Source of the DNA: Massilia violaceinigra
Lineage (GTDB): Bacteria > Pseudomonadota > Gammaproteobacteria > Burkholderiales > Burkholderiaceae_D
Direction of reading: 5' to 3'
Length of the DNA stretch: 64,000 nucleotides
Assembly: GCF_002752675.1 (NCBI RefSeq)
Contig: NZ_CP024608.1
Span: 7,130,001 to 7,194,000 of the forward strand
This document shows, in pieces, positions 26,988 to 34,687 of this stretch; the stretch's first letter is position 1, and every line of letters starts with the position of its first letter. Below the pieces are notes generated by a model. That model was given only the letters and a program-made list of their open reading frames with translations. It was not told where the DNA came from and ran no database searches. The position numbers and the translations under genes are program-made.

Positions 26988-29825
26988 ATGGAGATGTTCA
27001 CCGTCGATGTCAACGTTGCACAATGGGAGTCCGCCCTGCCCTCGCTGCGCGGCATGGAACGCTTGCCGGTGCTGCTGCCGCTGGCCTGGCACCTGCGCCA
27101 GCGCGATCCGGCCCGCGCCCTGATGCTGGCCGGCGAAGCGCTCTCCCAGCTGCCCCTGTCCGACCTCCCGCCCGACCATTGCGCCAGCCTGGAGGCGCGC
27201 ATGCACCTGCTGCACGCCGAATGCGAATGGCTCGACGGCGCACTCGACCTGGCCTGCACCCACGCGCAGGAACTGCTGTCCCGCTTCACCCTCCTGAACG
27301 ACCATGCAGGCTGCGCCGACGCCCACTGGCTGCTGGCCTGGATCGCGGTCGACCGCGGCGACCATGACGCCAGCGACGCCGCCTTTTCCAACGCCGCCGC
27401 CAGCGCCCGCGAGGCCGGCGACACCTTGCGCTGCGACCTGGCCGAAGCGGCCCTCGCGCGCTGGGCCGTCCTGCGCGACCCCGTCAGCGCGATTGCCCGC
27501 TGGGGCGAACGCTTCGACGCCGACAGCACCCGCCTGCACCCCTCCCTGGCCACCTGGGTCAACGACTTCCTCGGCCTTGCCGCCAGCCAGGCGGCCGACT
27601 TCGGCGCCGCCGCCGGCCACTACATGCGCTGCTACGAGTCGGCCCTCGACACCGGCCAGGTGCGCGCCGCCATCACCGCCGCCACCAACATCGGCGAAGA
27701 CTTCACCATCCTCAACGACCACCACTCGGCGCTCGAATGGGTCCAGTGCGCGCTCGAACTGGCGCGTCCCACCGGCTGGCCGCGCAGCGTCGGGGCCTGC
27801 CTGATGCACAGCGCCGACACCCTGCGCCGCCTGGGCCAGCTCGACGCCGCCCACGACATGCTGCAGGAAGCGCTGACCATCCTGAAACCGCTGGAGAACG
27901 CGCGCAGCTACGCCATCGCCCTGCAATATCTCGGCGACCTGTCGCTCGACCAAGGGAACTACGACTGCGCCCTGGACGCCTTTACGCGCCTGGCCGCGCG
28001 CGCCGAAGCGCTCGACCAGGCCGACTTTCGCAGCATCGCGCGGCGCGGCCAGGCGCACGCGCTGTCGCACCTGGGCCGCGCCAATGAGGCCATCGCGGTG
28101 GCCGCCGACGCCGCCGCCATGGCCGCCGCCCCCGGCTACGCCTACAACCAGATCGCCGCGCTGCGCGTGATGGCCCTCATCCACGCCCAGCACGCGCTGC
28201 CGCCGCCGCCCGGCATGGTCGAACCGAATCCGGTGCTGCACTACCTGCAGCAGGCACTGTCGGTGGCCTCCACCATCGAAGGCTACACGGTGCCGGGCGA
28301 CCTGTACGACGCCATGGCGCGCGAGTATGCGGCCGCTGGCGACTACGCGCGCGCCTACGAGGTGGCGCTGGCGGCGTCAAGCTCGCGGGAAAAGACCCAC
28401 AGCCAGGAAGCGACCAACCGCGCCATCGCCATGCAGGTGCATCACCAGACCGAGCACGCCCGCAGCGAGGGCTATCACCACCGCGAGCTGGCCGAGTCGG
28501 AGGCGCGGCGCGCCGAAATCCTGCAGCGCACCAGCGCGACGCTCGAACGCCTGTCGGCCATCGGCCAGGAAATCACGGCCCACCTGGACGCCGCCGCCGT
28601 GTTCCAGGCGCTCGACCGCCACATCCACGGCCTGCTCACCGCCAGCACCTTCGCCATCTACCTGATCGACGCCGCCGGCACCGTGCTTCACCGCGCCTTT
28701 GGCGTGGAACTGGGGCGCGAGCTGCCCAGTCACGCGATCCCCCTGTCCAAGCGCGACGCCTATTCGGTGCGCTGCCTCGACGAGCGGCGCGAAATCTACA
28801 TCGAGCACTGGCCGGACGCCGAGCACCGCAAGGTGGTGCCGGGCACGATGGTCAATATGAGCGCGCTGTTCGTGCCGCTGACGGTGGGCGAGCGCGCCAT
28901 CGGCGTGATGACGGTGCAGGCGCCGCAATCGCACGCCTATGGCGAGAACGAGCGCATGATTTTCCGCACCCTGTGCGCCTACGGGGCGATCGCGCTCGAT
29001 AACGCCGAAGCCTACCGCCAGCTGCAGGATGCGCAGGCGCAGCTGGTGTCGCAGGAAAAGCTGGCCGCCCTCGGCTCGCTCATGGCCGGCGTGGCGCACG
29101 AACTCAATACCCCGATCGGCAACAGCCTGCTGATCGCCAGCACGATGCAGGAAAAGACCGCCGAAATCGAAGCGCTGATGAACGGGCCGGGCCTGCGCCG
29201 CTCCGAGCTGGCCGCCTTCATCACCGATTCGCAGAAGGCGGCCTCGCTGGTGCTGCGCGGGCTGACCAGCGCCGCGGACCTGGTCAACAGCTTCAAGCAG
29301 GTGGCGGTCGACCGCACCACCGAGCAGCGCCGCTTCTTCAACCTGCAGCAGGTGTGCCACGAAATCATCGCCACCATGATGAACCGCATCCGCGCGGCCA
29401 ATCACAACATCGACATGGACGTCTCCGACGCGATCGGGATGGACAGCTATCCGGGGCCGTTCGGGCAAGTCATCACGAACTTCATCAACAACGCGCTGCT
29501 GCACGCGTTTGCGCCGGGCCACAGCGGCGGCATGACGCTCACCGCATCGATGCCGGCCGAGGGACGGGTAGTGGTGGAGTTCCACGACAACGGCGGCGGC
29601 ATCCGGCCCGAGCATCTGGGCCGGATTTTCGATCCCTTCTTTACCACCAAGCTGGGACAGGGCGGCAGCGGGCTGGGACTGTCGATCAGCTACAACATCG
29701 TCACCTCGCTGCTGGGCGGGCAGATCACGGTGGTGAGCAATGCGCAGGACGGCACCAGCTTCGTGCTCGACCTGCCGCTGACGGCGCCGGAGCATACGGC
29801 AGCGGACGTGACGGCGATTTACTGA
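26988..29825 (+). CDS. TPR-GAF sensor histidine kinase
   Basis: The 945-residue soluble kinase begins with about 500 residues of TPR-like helical repeats (for example AIALQYLGDLSLDQGNYDCA), then a GAF domain (about 525-670) and a kinase core. The H-box is LMAGVAHELNTPIGN near residue 700; the N-box is FINNALLHAF and the ATP lid is GQGGSGLGLSISYNIV. No membrane segments and no receiver domain are present, and no response regulator adjoins it. The ATG at 26988 follows an AAGGGG ribosome binding site; the open frame extends further upstream but through the repeat region. Confidence 0.88.
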   Translation: MEMFTVDVNVAQWESALPSLRGMERLPVLLPLAWHLRQRDPARALMLAGEALSQLPLSDLPPDHCASLEARMHLLHAECEWLDGALDLACTHAQELLSRFTLLNDHAGCADAHWLLAWIAVDRGDHDASDAAFSNAAASAREAGDTLRCDLAEAALARWAVLRDPVSAIARWGERFDADSTRLHPSLATWVNDFLGLAASQAADFGAAAGHYMRCYESALDTGQVRAAITAATNIGEDFTILNDHHSALEWVQCALELARPTGWPRSVGACLMHSADTLRRLGQLDAAHDMLQEALTILKPLENARSYAIALQYLGDLSLDQGNYDCALDAFTRLAARAEALDQADFRSIARRGQAHALSHLGRANEAIAVAADAAAMAAAPGYAYNQIAALRVMALIHAQHALPPPPGMVEPNPVLHYLQQALSVASTIEGYTVPGDLYDAMAREYAAAGDYARAYEVALAASSSREKTHSQEATNRAIAMQVHHQTEHARSEGYHHRELAESEARRAEILQRTSATLERLSAIGQEITAHLDAAAVFQALDRHIHGLLTASTFAIYLIDAAGTVLHRAFGVELGRELPSHAIPLSKRDAYSVRCLDERREIYIEHWPDAEHRKVVPGTMVNMSALFVPLTVGERAIGVMTVQAPQSHAYGENERMIFRTLCAYGAIALDNAEAYRQLQDAQAQLVSQEKLAALGSLMAGVAHELNTPIGNSLLIASTMQEKTAEIEALMNGPGLRRSELAAFITDSQKAASLVLRGLTSAADLVNSFKQVAVDRTTEQRRFFNLQQVCHEIIATMMNRIRAANHNIDMDVSDAIGMDSYPGPFGQVITNFINNALLHAFAPGHSGGMTLTASMPAEGRVVVEFHDNGGGIRPEHLGRIFDPFFTTKLGQGGSGLGLSISYNIVTSLLGGQITVVSNAQDGTSFVLDLPLTAPEHTAADVTAIY

Positions 29826-29894
29826 GGCGGCATGGCGCCTGCTGTGTGAACAGGCGCAGTTGCTACGGAGATTGATTGAACTTATAGTGGCTGG

Positions 29895-30279
29895 ATGCAA
29901 AATCCCTACCAATCCCCCGCAAGCTGCGCACCGGAAGTCGCCCAGCCACCAGGCAAGCGACCGTTTTCCATCGGGTTCCTTCTGCTGGTCCTGGGCGTGA
30001 TATCGATCTCGCTCGCCGTCATCAGCGCAGGTTTTGTCTCGGTAATGGTCTTTTACAAGGTGGGGGTACGCAGCAGCCTTGCGGCTGACATCGCGTGGCG
30101 CCTCGCCATCGCGGCATTGGCGGGCGCTGCTTGGCGTCGCGCGCCGGCGCCAGTGGGGGCGCTGGCTCGGCGAACTCGCCATGGGTGCACTGACGGTCGT
30201 GCTGTTTTTCATACCGGATACGGCGCAGTACGAAATTGGCACCGTGTCCTTCCGGCTAAAAGCGATTAGTTCTAGATGA
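29895..30279 (+). pseudogene. Small membrane protein gene with a probable frameshift
   Basis: A start MQNPYQSPAS at 29895 leads into a hydrophobic helix (SIGFLLLVLGVISISLAVIS) and a second helix (AWRLAIAALAGA). After about base 30125 the natural-looking continuation lies in another frame, LLGVARRRQWGRWLGELAMG then ALTVVLFFIPDTAQ, ending near 30279. Read straight, the protein turns into an unlikely Arg/His-rich tail ending at 30269. A one-base change near 30125 would join both parts into one membrane protein of about 125 residues. It may be a real mutation or a sequencing error. Confidence 0.5.
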
Positions 30280-31520
30280 GTCACGCAAAGGGCGCAAGCA
30301 GCGTCAAGCCGTCGGAGAAGCGGCAGCACTGGAGCGCAAGCGCGGGCCGAAAGCAGATCCCGCCGCCGCGCAAACGCGACGCGTGCTGGAACTGGAAAAA
30401 GAGGTCGAGCGCCTGCGTGCCAAACTGGTCAAGGCGGACCTGATCATCGACGTCCAAAAAAAAACTTTCCACTCTGCTGGGACTGAGTACCAGCGACATA
30501 CTGAGCGAGCCGAAGTGATCGACGCCGCCAACAACCTGGCTGATCGCGTCGGCGTCGCCGCTGCCTGTCGGGCCTTGCGTTTGCCACGCAGCGCCCTGTA
30601 TCGGGACCGCGCCGCGCGCCGCGTCTGCACGCTGCCGCTTGCTTGCGTCGCAGCACCCGCGCGGCGGCCACCGCTGGCGCTATCGGAGCTGGAGAGCCGC
30701 GTCGTGCTCGACGTGCTCAACAGCCCTCGTTTCGCCAATTGCGCGCCGGCAGCGATCCACGCCCAGTTGCTCGACGAAGGACGCTACGTGGCTTCGGTGC
30801 GCACCATGTACCGCTTGCTGCAAGGATGTGCCGCCGTGCGCGAGCGCCGCAACCAGTTGCGTCATCCTGAATACGCCAAACCGGAGCTGCTGGCCGTGGT
30901 GCCCAATCAAGTCTGGAGCTGGGATATCACCAAACTGAAGGGCCCGGTCAGAGGAACGTGTTTCCATCTGTATGTCATCCTCGACATCTTCAGCCGCTAC
31001 GTCGTCGGCTGGATGGTGGCCGAGCAGGAAACCGCCGAACTGGCAGAGCAACTCATTGCCGACACCGCCGCGAAGGAAGACATCATGCCAGGCACGCTGA
31101 CCTTGCATGCCGACCGGGGCAGCAGCATGCGCTCCAAGCCGGTAGCGACGCTGCTGTCAGACCTGGGCATCGTCAAGTCCCACAGCAGGCCCTACGTCTC
31201 CGACGACAATCCGTACTCGGAGGCGCAGTTCAAGACCATGAAGTACCAGCCGGGATTTCCTGCACGCTTCGGATCGCTGGCCGATGCGCGCGTTCACTGC
31301 GCCACATTCTTTACGTGGTACAACCACGAGCATCGCCATGATGACGCCTGAGAGCGTCCACACGGGCCGCGCGGCCGAAGTGGGCAAACAACGCCAAGCC
31401 ACTCTGGCGGACGCCTTCCAGCGCACGCCGAATCGTTTCAAGCACCGCATGCCGCAGACGCAAAGACTGCCAACTGCAGCCTGGATCAACCCACCGGCCA
31501 CTGAGAAAAAGGCCGCCTGA
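30260..31520 (+). pseudogene. IS3-family transposase remnant (orfA end fused to orfB), broken near its 3' end
   Basis: The frame runs without a stop from 30260 to 31351. It encodes the coiled-coil end of OrfA (LELEKEVERLRAKLVKADL), an A9 tract at 30456-30464, then OrfB with the DDE residues in WSWDITKLKG, LHADRGSSM and YSEAQFKTMKY. At the A9 tract the alternative frame gives LSTLLGLSTSDILSEPK then stop, the expected OrfA end. After YNHEHRH near 31340 the frame shifts; the remaining C-terminus (MTPESVHTGRAAEVGKQRQA to TEKKAA) is in another frame. The start of OrfA is missing, so the element is 5' truncated and inactive. Confidence 0.75.
30456..30464 (+). promoter_or_regulatory. A9 slippery tract at the OrfA/OrfB junction
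   Basis: Nine consecutive A between GTCC and CTTTCC. IS3-family elements make the fused transposase by -1 frameshifting on A runs at this position. With nine A the two frames are already joined; one A fewer would give the separate OrfA ending. Confidence 0.55.
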
Positions 31521-31565
31521 AACCCGAGATTTAGACTCTCACAAGTTCAATATGGTGTTTCAAAA

Positions 31566-31679
31566 TCATTGACACGCTCCGGACGCGTAAAAACCGGACC
31601 GGCTGACGTCGAGGATGCGGCAGCTGCTCTGAACCGGAATGGCCTCCTTTTGCAGTTGAACAATGAGCTGATGCATCAT
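31566..31679 (-). pseudogene. Truncated IS3-family OrfB (first 37 codons)
   Basis: Starts with MMHQLIVQLQKEAIPVQSSC and RILDVSRSGFYA, the usual beginning of an IS3-group OrfB, then runs into unrelated sequence (SGACQ, stop). Its ATG overlaps the OrfA stop by 4 bases (ATGA). The break coincides with the right end of the neighbouring IS3-family remnant. Confidence 0.7.
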
Positions 31680-31975
31680 TTCATTTCGCGGGCAAAGAAG
31701 GCCGAGGCCTTTTTTAAGATAGTCACATCCTGTCTCAGCTGCAGATTTTCCGCCTCCAATTGCCGGATCCTCTCCTGCTCGGCAGTGAGTGGCTTGCCGA
31801 TGCCCGGCTGGCCGCTCTGCTCAGCACCATACTGGGTCAGCCAGCGGCGAATCGCGGTCTGGCCGATGCTCATGCTCTCGCTGACGTTCTGAATGCTCTG
31901 TCCCTGCTCTTTGATCATTCGAACCACTTCCAGCTTCAGGCTGGGATCGAATGTCTTCCGTTTTCTTGTTGCCAT
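31676..31975 (-). CDS. IS3-family transposase OrfA (HTH, leucine zipper), orphaned
   Basis: The 99-residue protein starts MATRKRKTFDPSLKLEVV and has the helix-turn-helix MSIGQTAIRRWLTQYGAE followed by a heptad-Leu segment (AEQERIRQLEAENLQLRQD) ending in ILKKASAFFAREMK, all typical of IS3-group OrfA. Its partner OrfB is truncated, so the element is not autonomous. Probable terminal repeat sequence lies upstream of the start, up to about 32036. Confidence 0.85.
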   Translation of the reverse strand: MATRKRKTFDPSLKLEVVRMIKEQGQSIQNVSESMSIGQTAIRRWLTQYGAEQSGQPGIGKPLTAEQERIRQLEAENLQLRQDVTILKKASAFFAREMK

Positions 31976-32046
31976 GTATTACTCCTCAGATGGTGGATTT
32001 TCCACCTATTGAGGTGTCCGGGCAAATTAGACCACAGCAAACATCA

Positions 32047-32079
32047 CCGGCGCTACGGCAAAATCTACCGTAGCGTCGG
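32047..32079 (-). terminator. Hairpin downstream of immunity-like gene copy 1
   Basis: 12-bp stem (CCGGCGCTACGG / CCGTAGCGTCGG, one mismatch) with a 9-base loop. The same hairpin follows the other two copies, so it travels with the cassette. The T content after it is low, so it may be a processing or recombination site instead. Confidence 0.5.
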
Positions 32080-32123
32080 CACTTATAGGGGAAGGCGGTT
32101 ACTGTCACCGTCTGCGCCCCCAA

Positions 32124-32543
32124 TCAGGCGGCCAGCGCGGGTGTTCGCGGAAGCTCTGCGAGCAGACCAGAAAAATACCGATTGAAGTCTAAAAGGAAGA
32201 GTTCGGTGTTAAAGTCGGCGAATTTGTACTTTCTGACAATCAGGGGTACGTCCTCCAACAAACGCTCCAATACTCTTTTCTTCTTTCCCTCCGCCGTCAG
32301 AGGGGCAAAATCGTCATAGTCCAGCATGATGTCCATGGACAGAGACTTTGTCTTTTTCGCAAAACGAATCCGCGGTTTGACACCATCTAAAAGCTTGCTA
32401 CAAATCACATCGATCACAAGCTCGCCAAGTCCCTCGCCGTAATCCTTCGCAAACGCTTCCGACTGCTCTGGACGGGAAAGCCAGTACAGCACGTTTGAAA
32501 GACCGGAGTCGTGGTCAGATTCGCCCACTATGTCGCATTTCAT
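32124..32543 (-). CDS. Immunity-like protein, copy 1 (139 residues)
   Basis: A soluble, acidic/basic 139-residue protein with KDYGEGL near residue 34 and a conserved C-terminal half (LERLLEDVPLIVRKYKFADF, then LPRTPALAA). Its pattern of DYG-GL and an FADF-x-TELF end resembles Imm44-type polymorphic-toxin immunity proteins; this family name is tentative. It is preceded by TAGGAGGCATTATG, where the stop of a toxin-tail remnant overlaps the ribosome binding site. About 20 differences by eye from copy 2 and more from copy 3, which follows the full-length RHS gene. Confidence 0.65.
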   Translation of the reverse strand: MKCDIVGESDHDSGLSNVLYWLSRPEQSEAFAKDYGEGLGELVIDVICSKLLDGVKPRIRFAKKTKSLSMDIMLDYDDFAPLTAEGKKKRVLERLLEDVPLIVRKYKFADFNTELFLLDFNRYFSGLLAELPRTPALAA

Positions 32544-32551
32544 AATGCCTC

Positions 32552-32610
32552 CTAGTGATTAGTTTTATTTCCAGGGGGACGATGACCATGGATCGCTGTG
32601 TAGTTCAGTA
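32552..32610 (-). pseudogene. Remnant of a toxin C-terminal tail (about 18 codons)
   Basis: The frame [18 protein letters not shown] then stop is identical to the last residues of the RHS protein encoded at 34688. Only about 60 bases are kept, directly upstream of immunity-like copy 1; further upstream the sequence is unrelated. Confidence 0.75.
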
Positions 32611-32680
32611 CCTAATCCACTGCCCTCGACGCGCAAGTAGAACCCTTGTTTAGCGCCGCCCCCCTGTATCAAAACGATAT

Positions 32681-32962
32681 CTACCCTCGAACTCCTACGA
32701 CTGCCATGATGACCACTACATAGGAAACGAAGAAAGCGCCGGCAAGGAGCATTTTTCGAAAGTAGTGTTGCTCCTCGGGTGGATCGGCGCGCGTTATTAA
32801 GCGCATCCAGCCCCCCGTGAAATCATGCAAATAATCAACGAAAGTATCTTTACGACCTCGTCGTAGCCGCATGTATCGTACTGTGTAGAAAACGAACGCC
32901 GCCAGCCCGAACACCCCTGGCAGGAACATTGCAATTCCTATTGCGATTTGTAATTTGGTCAT
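32681..32962 (-). CDS. Small membrane protein with two transmembrane segments (possible immunity protein)
   Basis: The 93-residue protein has hydrophobic segments at about 5-30 (IAIGIAMFLPGVFGLAAFVF) and 70-90 (LLAGAFFVSYVVVIMAVVGV) around a charged loop (RLRRGRKDTFVDYLHDF). It sits just downstream of an undefined reading frame that may be the remnant of another toxin tip, in the position of an immunity gene. No family is recognised, so the immunity role is inference from position. Confidence 0.5.
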   Translation of the reverse strand: MTKLQIAIGIAMFLPGVFGLAAFVFYTVRYMRLRRGRKDTFVDYLHDFTGGWMRLITRADPPEEQHYFRKMLLAGAFFVSYVVVIMAVVGVRG

Positions 32963-33189
32963 AGCGTTGAGATCTCTATAAGCTTTTCAGGAACGGAATC
33001 AGGTCCTTCCGAATTGACAAAGTACTGGTCTTCTGAGCTGAGAATGCAGCTCCCCACTGAGGGCCATAAGAAATGGCCGCGCCATTGACGCCTGTTGTCT
33101 CGCGGGTGAACGCAGTCGTCAAGGCGATCCGCTGGGGCATCATATAGTTGAGTCGGGAATACACCGAGCGCGGCATATTCAAGCTTCAA
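32959..33189 (-). pseudogene. Probable remnant of an unidentified toxin tip
   Basis: Two overlapping open frames cover this segment and I cannot decide between them. One (32976-33182) reads QRIALTTAFTRETTGVNGAA; the other (32959-33189) ends SVPEKLIEISTL and overlaps the next ATG by 4 bases. The upstream end stops abruptly at the cassette border where the hairpin of immunity copy 2 begins (AAGCTTGAATATGCCG on the minus strand). Neither frame has its own convincing start. Confidence 0.35.
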
Positions 33190-33195
33190 ATATCA

Positions 33196-33228
33196 CCGAC
33201 GCTACAGCAAAATGTACTGTAGCGTCGG
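33196..33228 (-). terminator. Hairpin downstream of immunity-like gene copy 2
   Basis: A perfect 12-bp stem (CCGACGCTACAG / CTGTAGCGTCGG) with a 9-base loop, homologous to the hairpins at 32047 and 34183. Compensating changes between copies keep the pairing (ACAG/CTGT here, ACGG/CCGT at copy 1), which argues that the RNA structure matters. Confidence 0.6.
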
Positions 33229-33270
33229 CAATTATGGAGAAGGCAGTTACTGTCACCGCCTGCGACCCAA

Positions 33271-33690
33271 TCAGGCGGCCTGCGCGGGTGTTCGCGGCAG
33301 CTCTGCGAGAAGACCAGAATAATACCGATTGAAGTCTAAAAGGAAGAGTTCGGTATTAAAGTCGGCGAATTTGTACTTTCTGACAATCAGGGGTACGTCC
33401 TCCAACAAGCGCTCCAATACTCTTTTCTTCTTTTCCTCCGCCGTTAGGCGGACAAAATCGTCATAGTCCAGCATGATGTCCATGTACAGATACTTCGTCT
33501 TTTTGGCAAAACGAATCCGCGGTTTGAGACCATCAAAAAGCTTGGCACAAATCACATCGATCACAAGCTTCTCAAGTCCCTCGCCGTAATCCTTTGCAAA
33601 CGCTTCCCACTGCTCTGGACGGGAAAGCCAGAACAGCACATTTCCCAGCCCAGTCTCGTGGTCACCTTCGCCCACTATGTTGCATTTCAT
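33271..33690 (-). CDS. Immunity-like protein, copy 2 (139 residues)
   Basis: Same length and layout as copy 1, differing at about 20 positions, mostly in the N-terminal half (for example WEAFAKDYGEGLEKL). The C-terminal 50 residues are nearly identical to copy 1. A strong AGGAGG overlaps the stop of the toxin-tail remnant just upstream (TAGGAGGCCTTATG). Confidence 0.65.
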   Translation of the reverse strand: MKCNIVGEGDHETGLGNVLFWLSRPEQWEAFAKDYGEGLEKLVIDVICAKLFDGLKPRIRFAKKTKYLYMDIMLDYDDFVRLTAEEKKKRVLERLLEDVPLIVRKYKFADFNTELFLLDFNRYYSGLLAELPRTPAQAA

Positions 33691-33698
33691 AAGGCCTC

Positions 33699-33898
33699 CT
33701 AGTGATTAGTTTTGTTTCCAGGGGGACGATGACCATGGATCGCTGTGTAGTTCAGTATCTTCATGTTCTCAAGTTTATACGCTTGTGCCCTGGTGCCGCC
33801 GACAAATTCCCTATCCATGTACAGGCCTAGCCCGATATTATCAAGTTTTGACTCGCCAACGCGTACTTGAAATGTTGGACGAATTCTTCCAAATGATT
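33699..33898 (-). pseudogene. Orphan toxin C-terminal fragment (about 65 codons)
   Basis: In frame with its stop at 33699-33701 the fragment reads KSFGRIRPTFQVRVGESKLD, then NIGLGLYMDREFVGGTRAQA, then [20 protein letters not shown] and GNKTNH. From NIGLG onward it is close to the RHS toxin tip at 34688 ([20 protein letters not shown]), but it is diverged upstream and has no start or RHS core. It abuts a methylase fragment upstream. Confidence 0.7.
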
Positions 33899-34096
33899 TT
33901 ACACAATCCGGTACAGGCGGACTAATTCGCCGTTGATATCGTTGATGACTTCCACATCGGCCGGCGGCCGCATAAAGTACAGCGCGGCGCCACCAGCAAA
34001 TACCTCAACGCAACACTTGCGTGGAGGAAATTTTGGAATAAGGAAGTCGGCGAGCCGACGTTTTCCGCCGATCCAAGAGGTGATAGGGGTTGCCAT
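33899..34096 (-). pseudogene. N-terminal fragment of a DNA adenine methylase (D12 class)
   Basis: The 65-codon frame starts MATPITSWIGGKRRLADFL and continues CVEVFAGGAALYFMRPPADV then EVINDINGELVRLYRIV before a stop. FAGGAAL is the SAM-binding motif I and the WIGGKRRL start and NDINGELV are typical of Dam-like phage and prophage methylases, which are normally 250-300 residues. The DPPY catalytic motif is missing, so it is inactive. The frame continues into the toxin-tail fragment without a gap. Confidence 0.75.
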
Positions 34097-34182
34097 AGAT
34101 ATACCTAGAGATATTGAATGTGGTTTGAAATACTGTACATTCATACAGCATCCCACACGGCATATCCTAGCTTCAAATATCA

Positions 34183-34215
34183 CCGACGCTACGGCAAAAT
34201 CTACTGCAGCGTCGG
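34183..34215 (-). terminator. Hairpin downstream of immunity-like gene copy 3
   Basis: 12-bp stem (CCGACGCTACGG / CTGCAGCGTCGG) with one non-Watson-Crick pair and a 9-base loop; third copy of the cassette-end hairpin. Beyond it the shared sequence ends near AGCTTCAAATATCAC, marking the cassette border. Confidence 0.5.
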
Positions 34216-34259
34216 TAATTATGAGGGAAGGCGGTTACTGTCACCGCCTTCAACCCCAA

Positions 34260-34679
34260 TCAGGCGGCCAGCGCGGGTGTTCGCGGCAGCGCTGCGAGCA
34301 GACCAGAAAAATACCGATTGAAGTCTGAAATGAAGAGTTCGGTGTCAAAGTCCGCGAATTTGTACTTTCTGACAATTCGCGGTACGTCCTCTAACAGGGC
34401 CTCCAATACTCTTGCCTTCTTGTTCTCTGCCGTTAGGAGGACAAACTCGGTATATACAAGCATGATGTCCATGTACAACCGTTTTTCCTTCTTTGAGTGA
34501 CGAATTCGCGGTTTGACATCAACTATATGCTTGCTACATACCAAAATGACCGCGAGCGAGGCAAGCCCCTCGCCGTAGTCCTTTGCAAACGCTTCCTCCT
34601 GCTCCGGTTGGTTAAGCCAGAGGAGCACATCTGGCAGACCAGAGTCGTGGTCGCAATCGCCGGTTATTGTGCAGTCCAT
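34260..34679 (-). CDS. Cognate immunity-like protein of the RHS toxin, copy 3 (139 residues)
   Basis: A paralogue of copies 1 and 2 but more diverged in the N-terminal half (MDCTITGDCDHDSGLPDVLL), with the shared KDYGEGL, MDIML and LEDVPRIVRKYKFADF stretches. It begins 8 bases after the stop of the RHS gene, with TAGGAGGTCTTATG placing the ribosome binding site on the stop codon. Position directly behind the toxin tip is the classic arrangement for an immunity gene, so this copy is probably the current partner. It should neutralise the C-terminal toxin in the cytoplasm. Confidence 0.7.
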   Translation of the reverse strand: MDCTITGDCDHDSGLPDVLLWLNQPEQEEAFAKDYGEGLASLAVILVCSKHIVDVKPRIRHSKKEKRLYMDIMLVYTEFVLLTAENKKARVLEALLEDVPRIVRKYKFADFDTELFISDFNRYFSGLLAALPRTPALAA

Positions 34680-34687
34680 AAGACCTC

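Larger units (their letters stand above)
31560..32036 (-). mobile_element. IS3-family insertion sequence fragment (left part)
   Basis: Contains orfA, the first part of orfB, and on the right an end-like sequence (TGTGGTCTAATTTGCC read on the minus strand near 32034) before unrelated DNA. The other end is lost at the junction with the second IS3-family remnant near 31570. The exact ends are approximate. Confidence 0.55.

Noticed and set aside
31569..31892. A 107-codon plus-strand frame in the IS3 fragment
   Set aside because: It is antisense to OrfA and the start of OrfB, which match IS3-family proteins.
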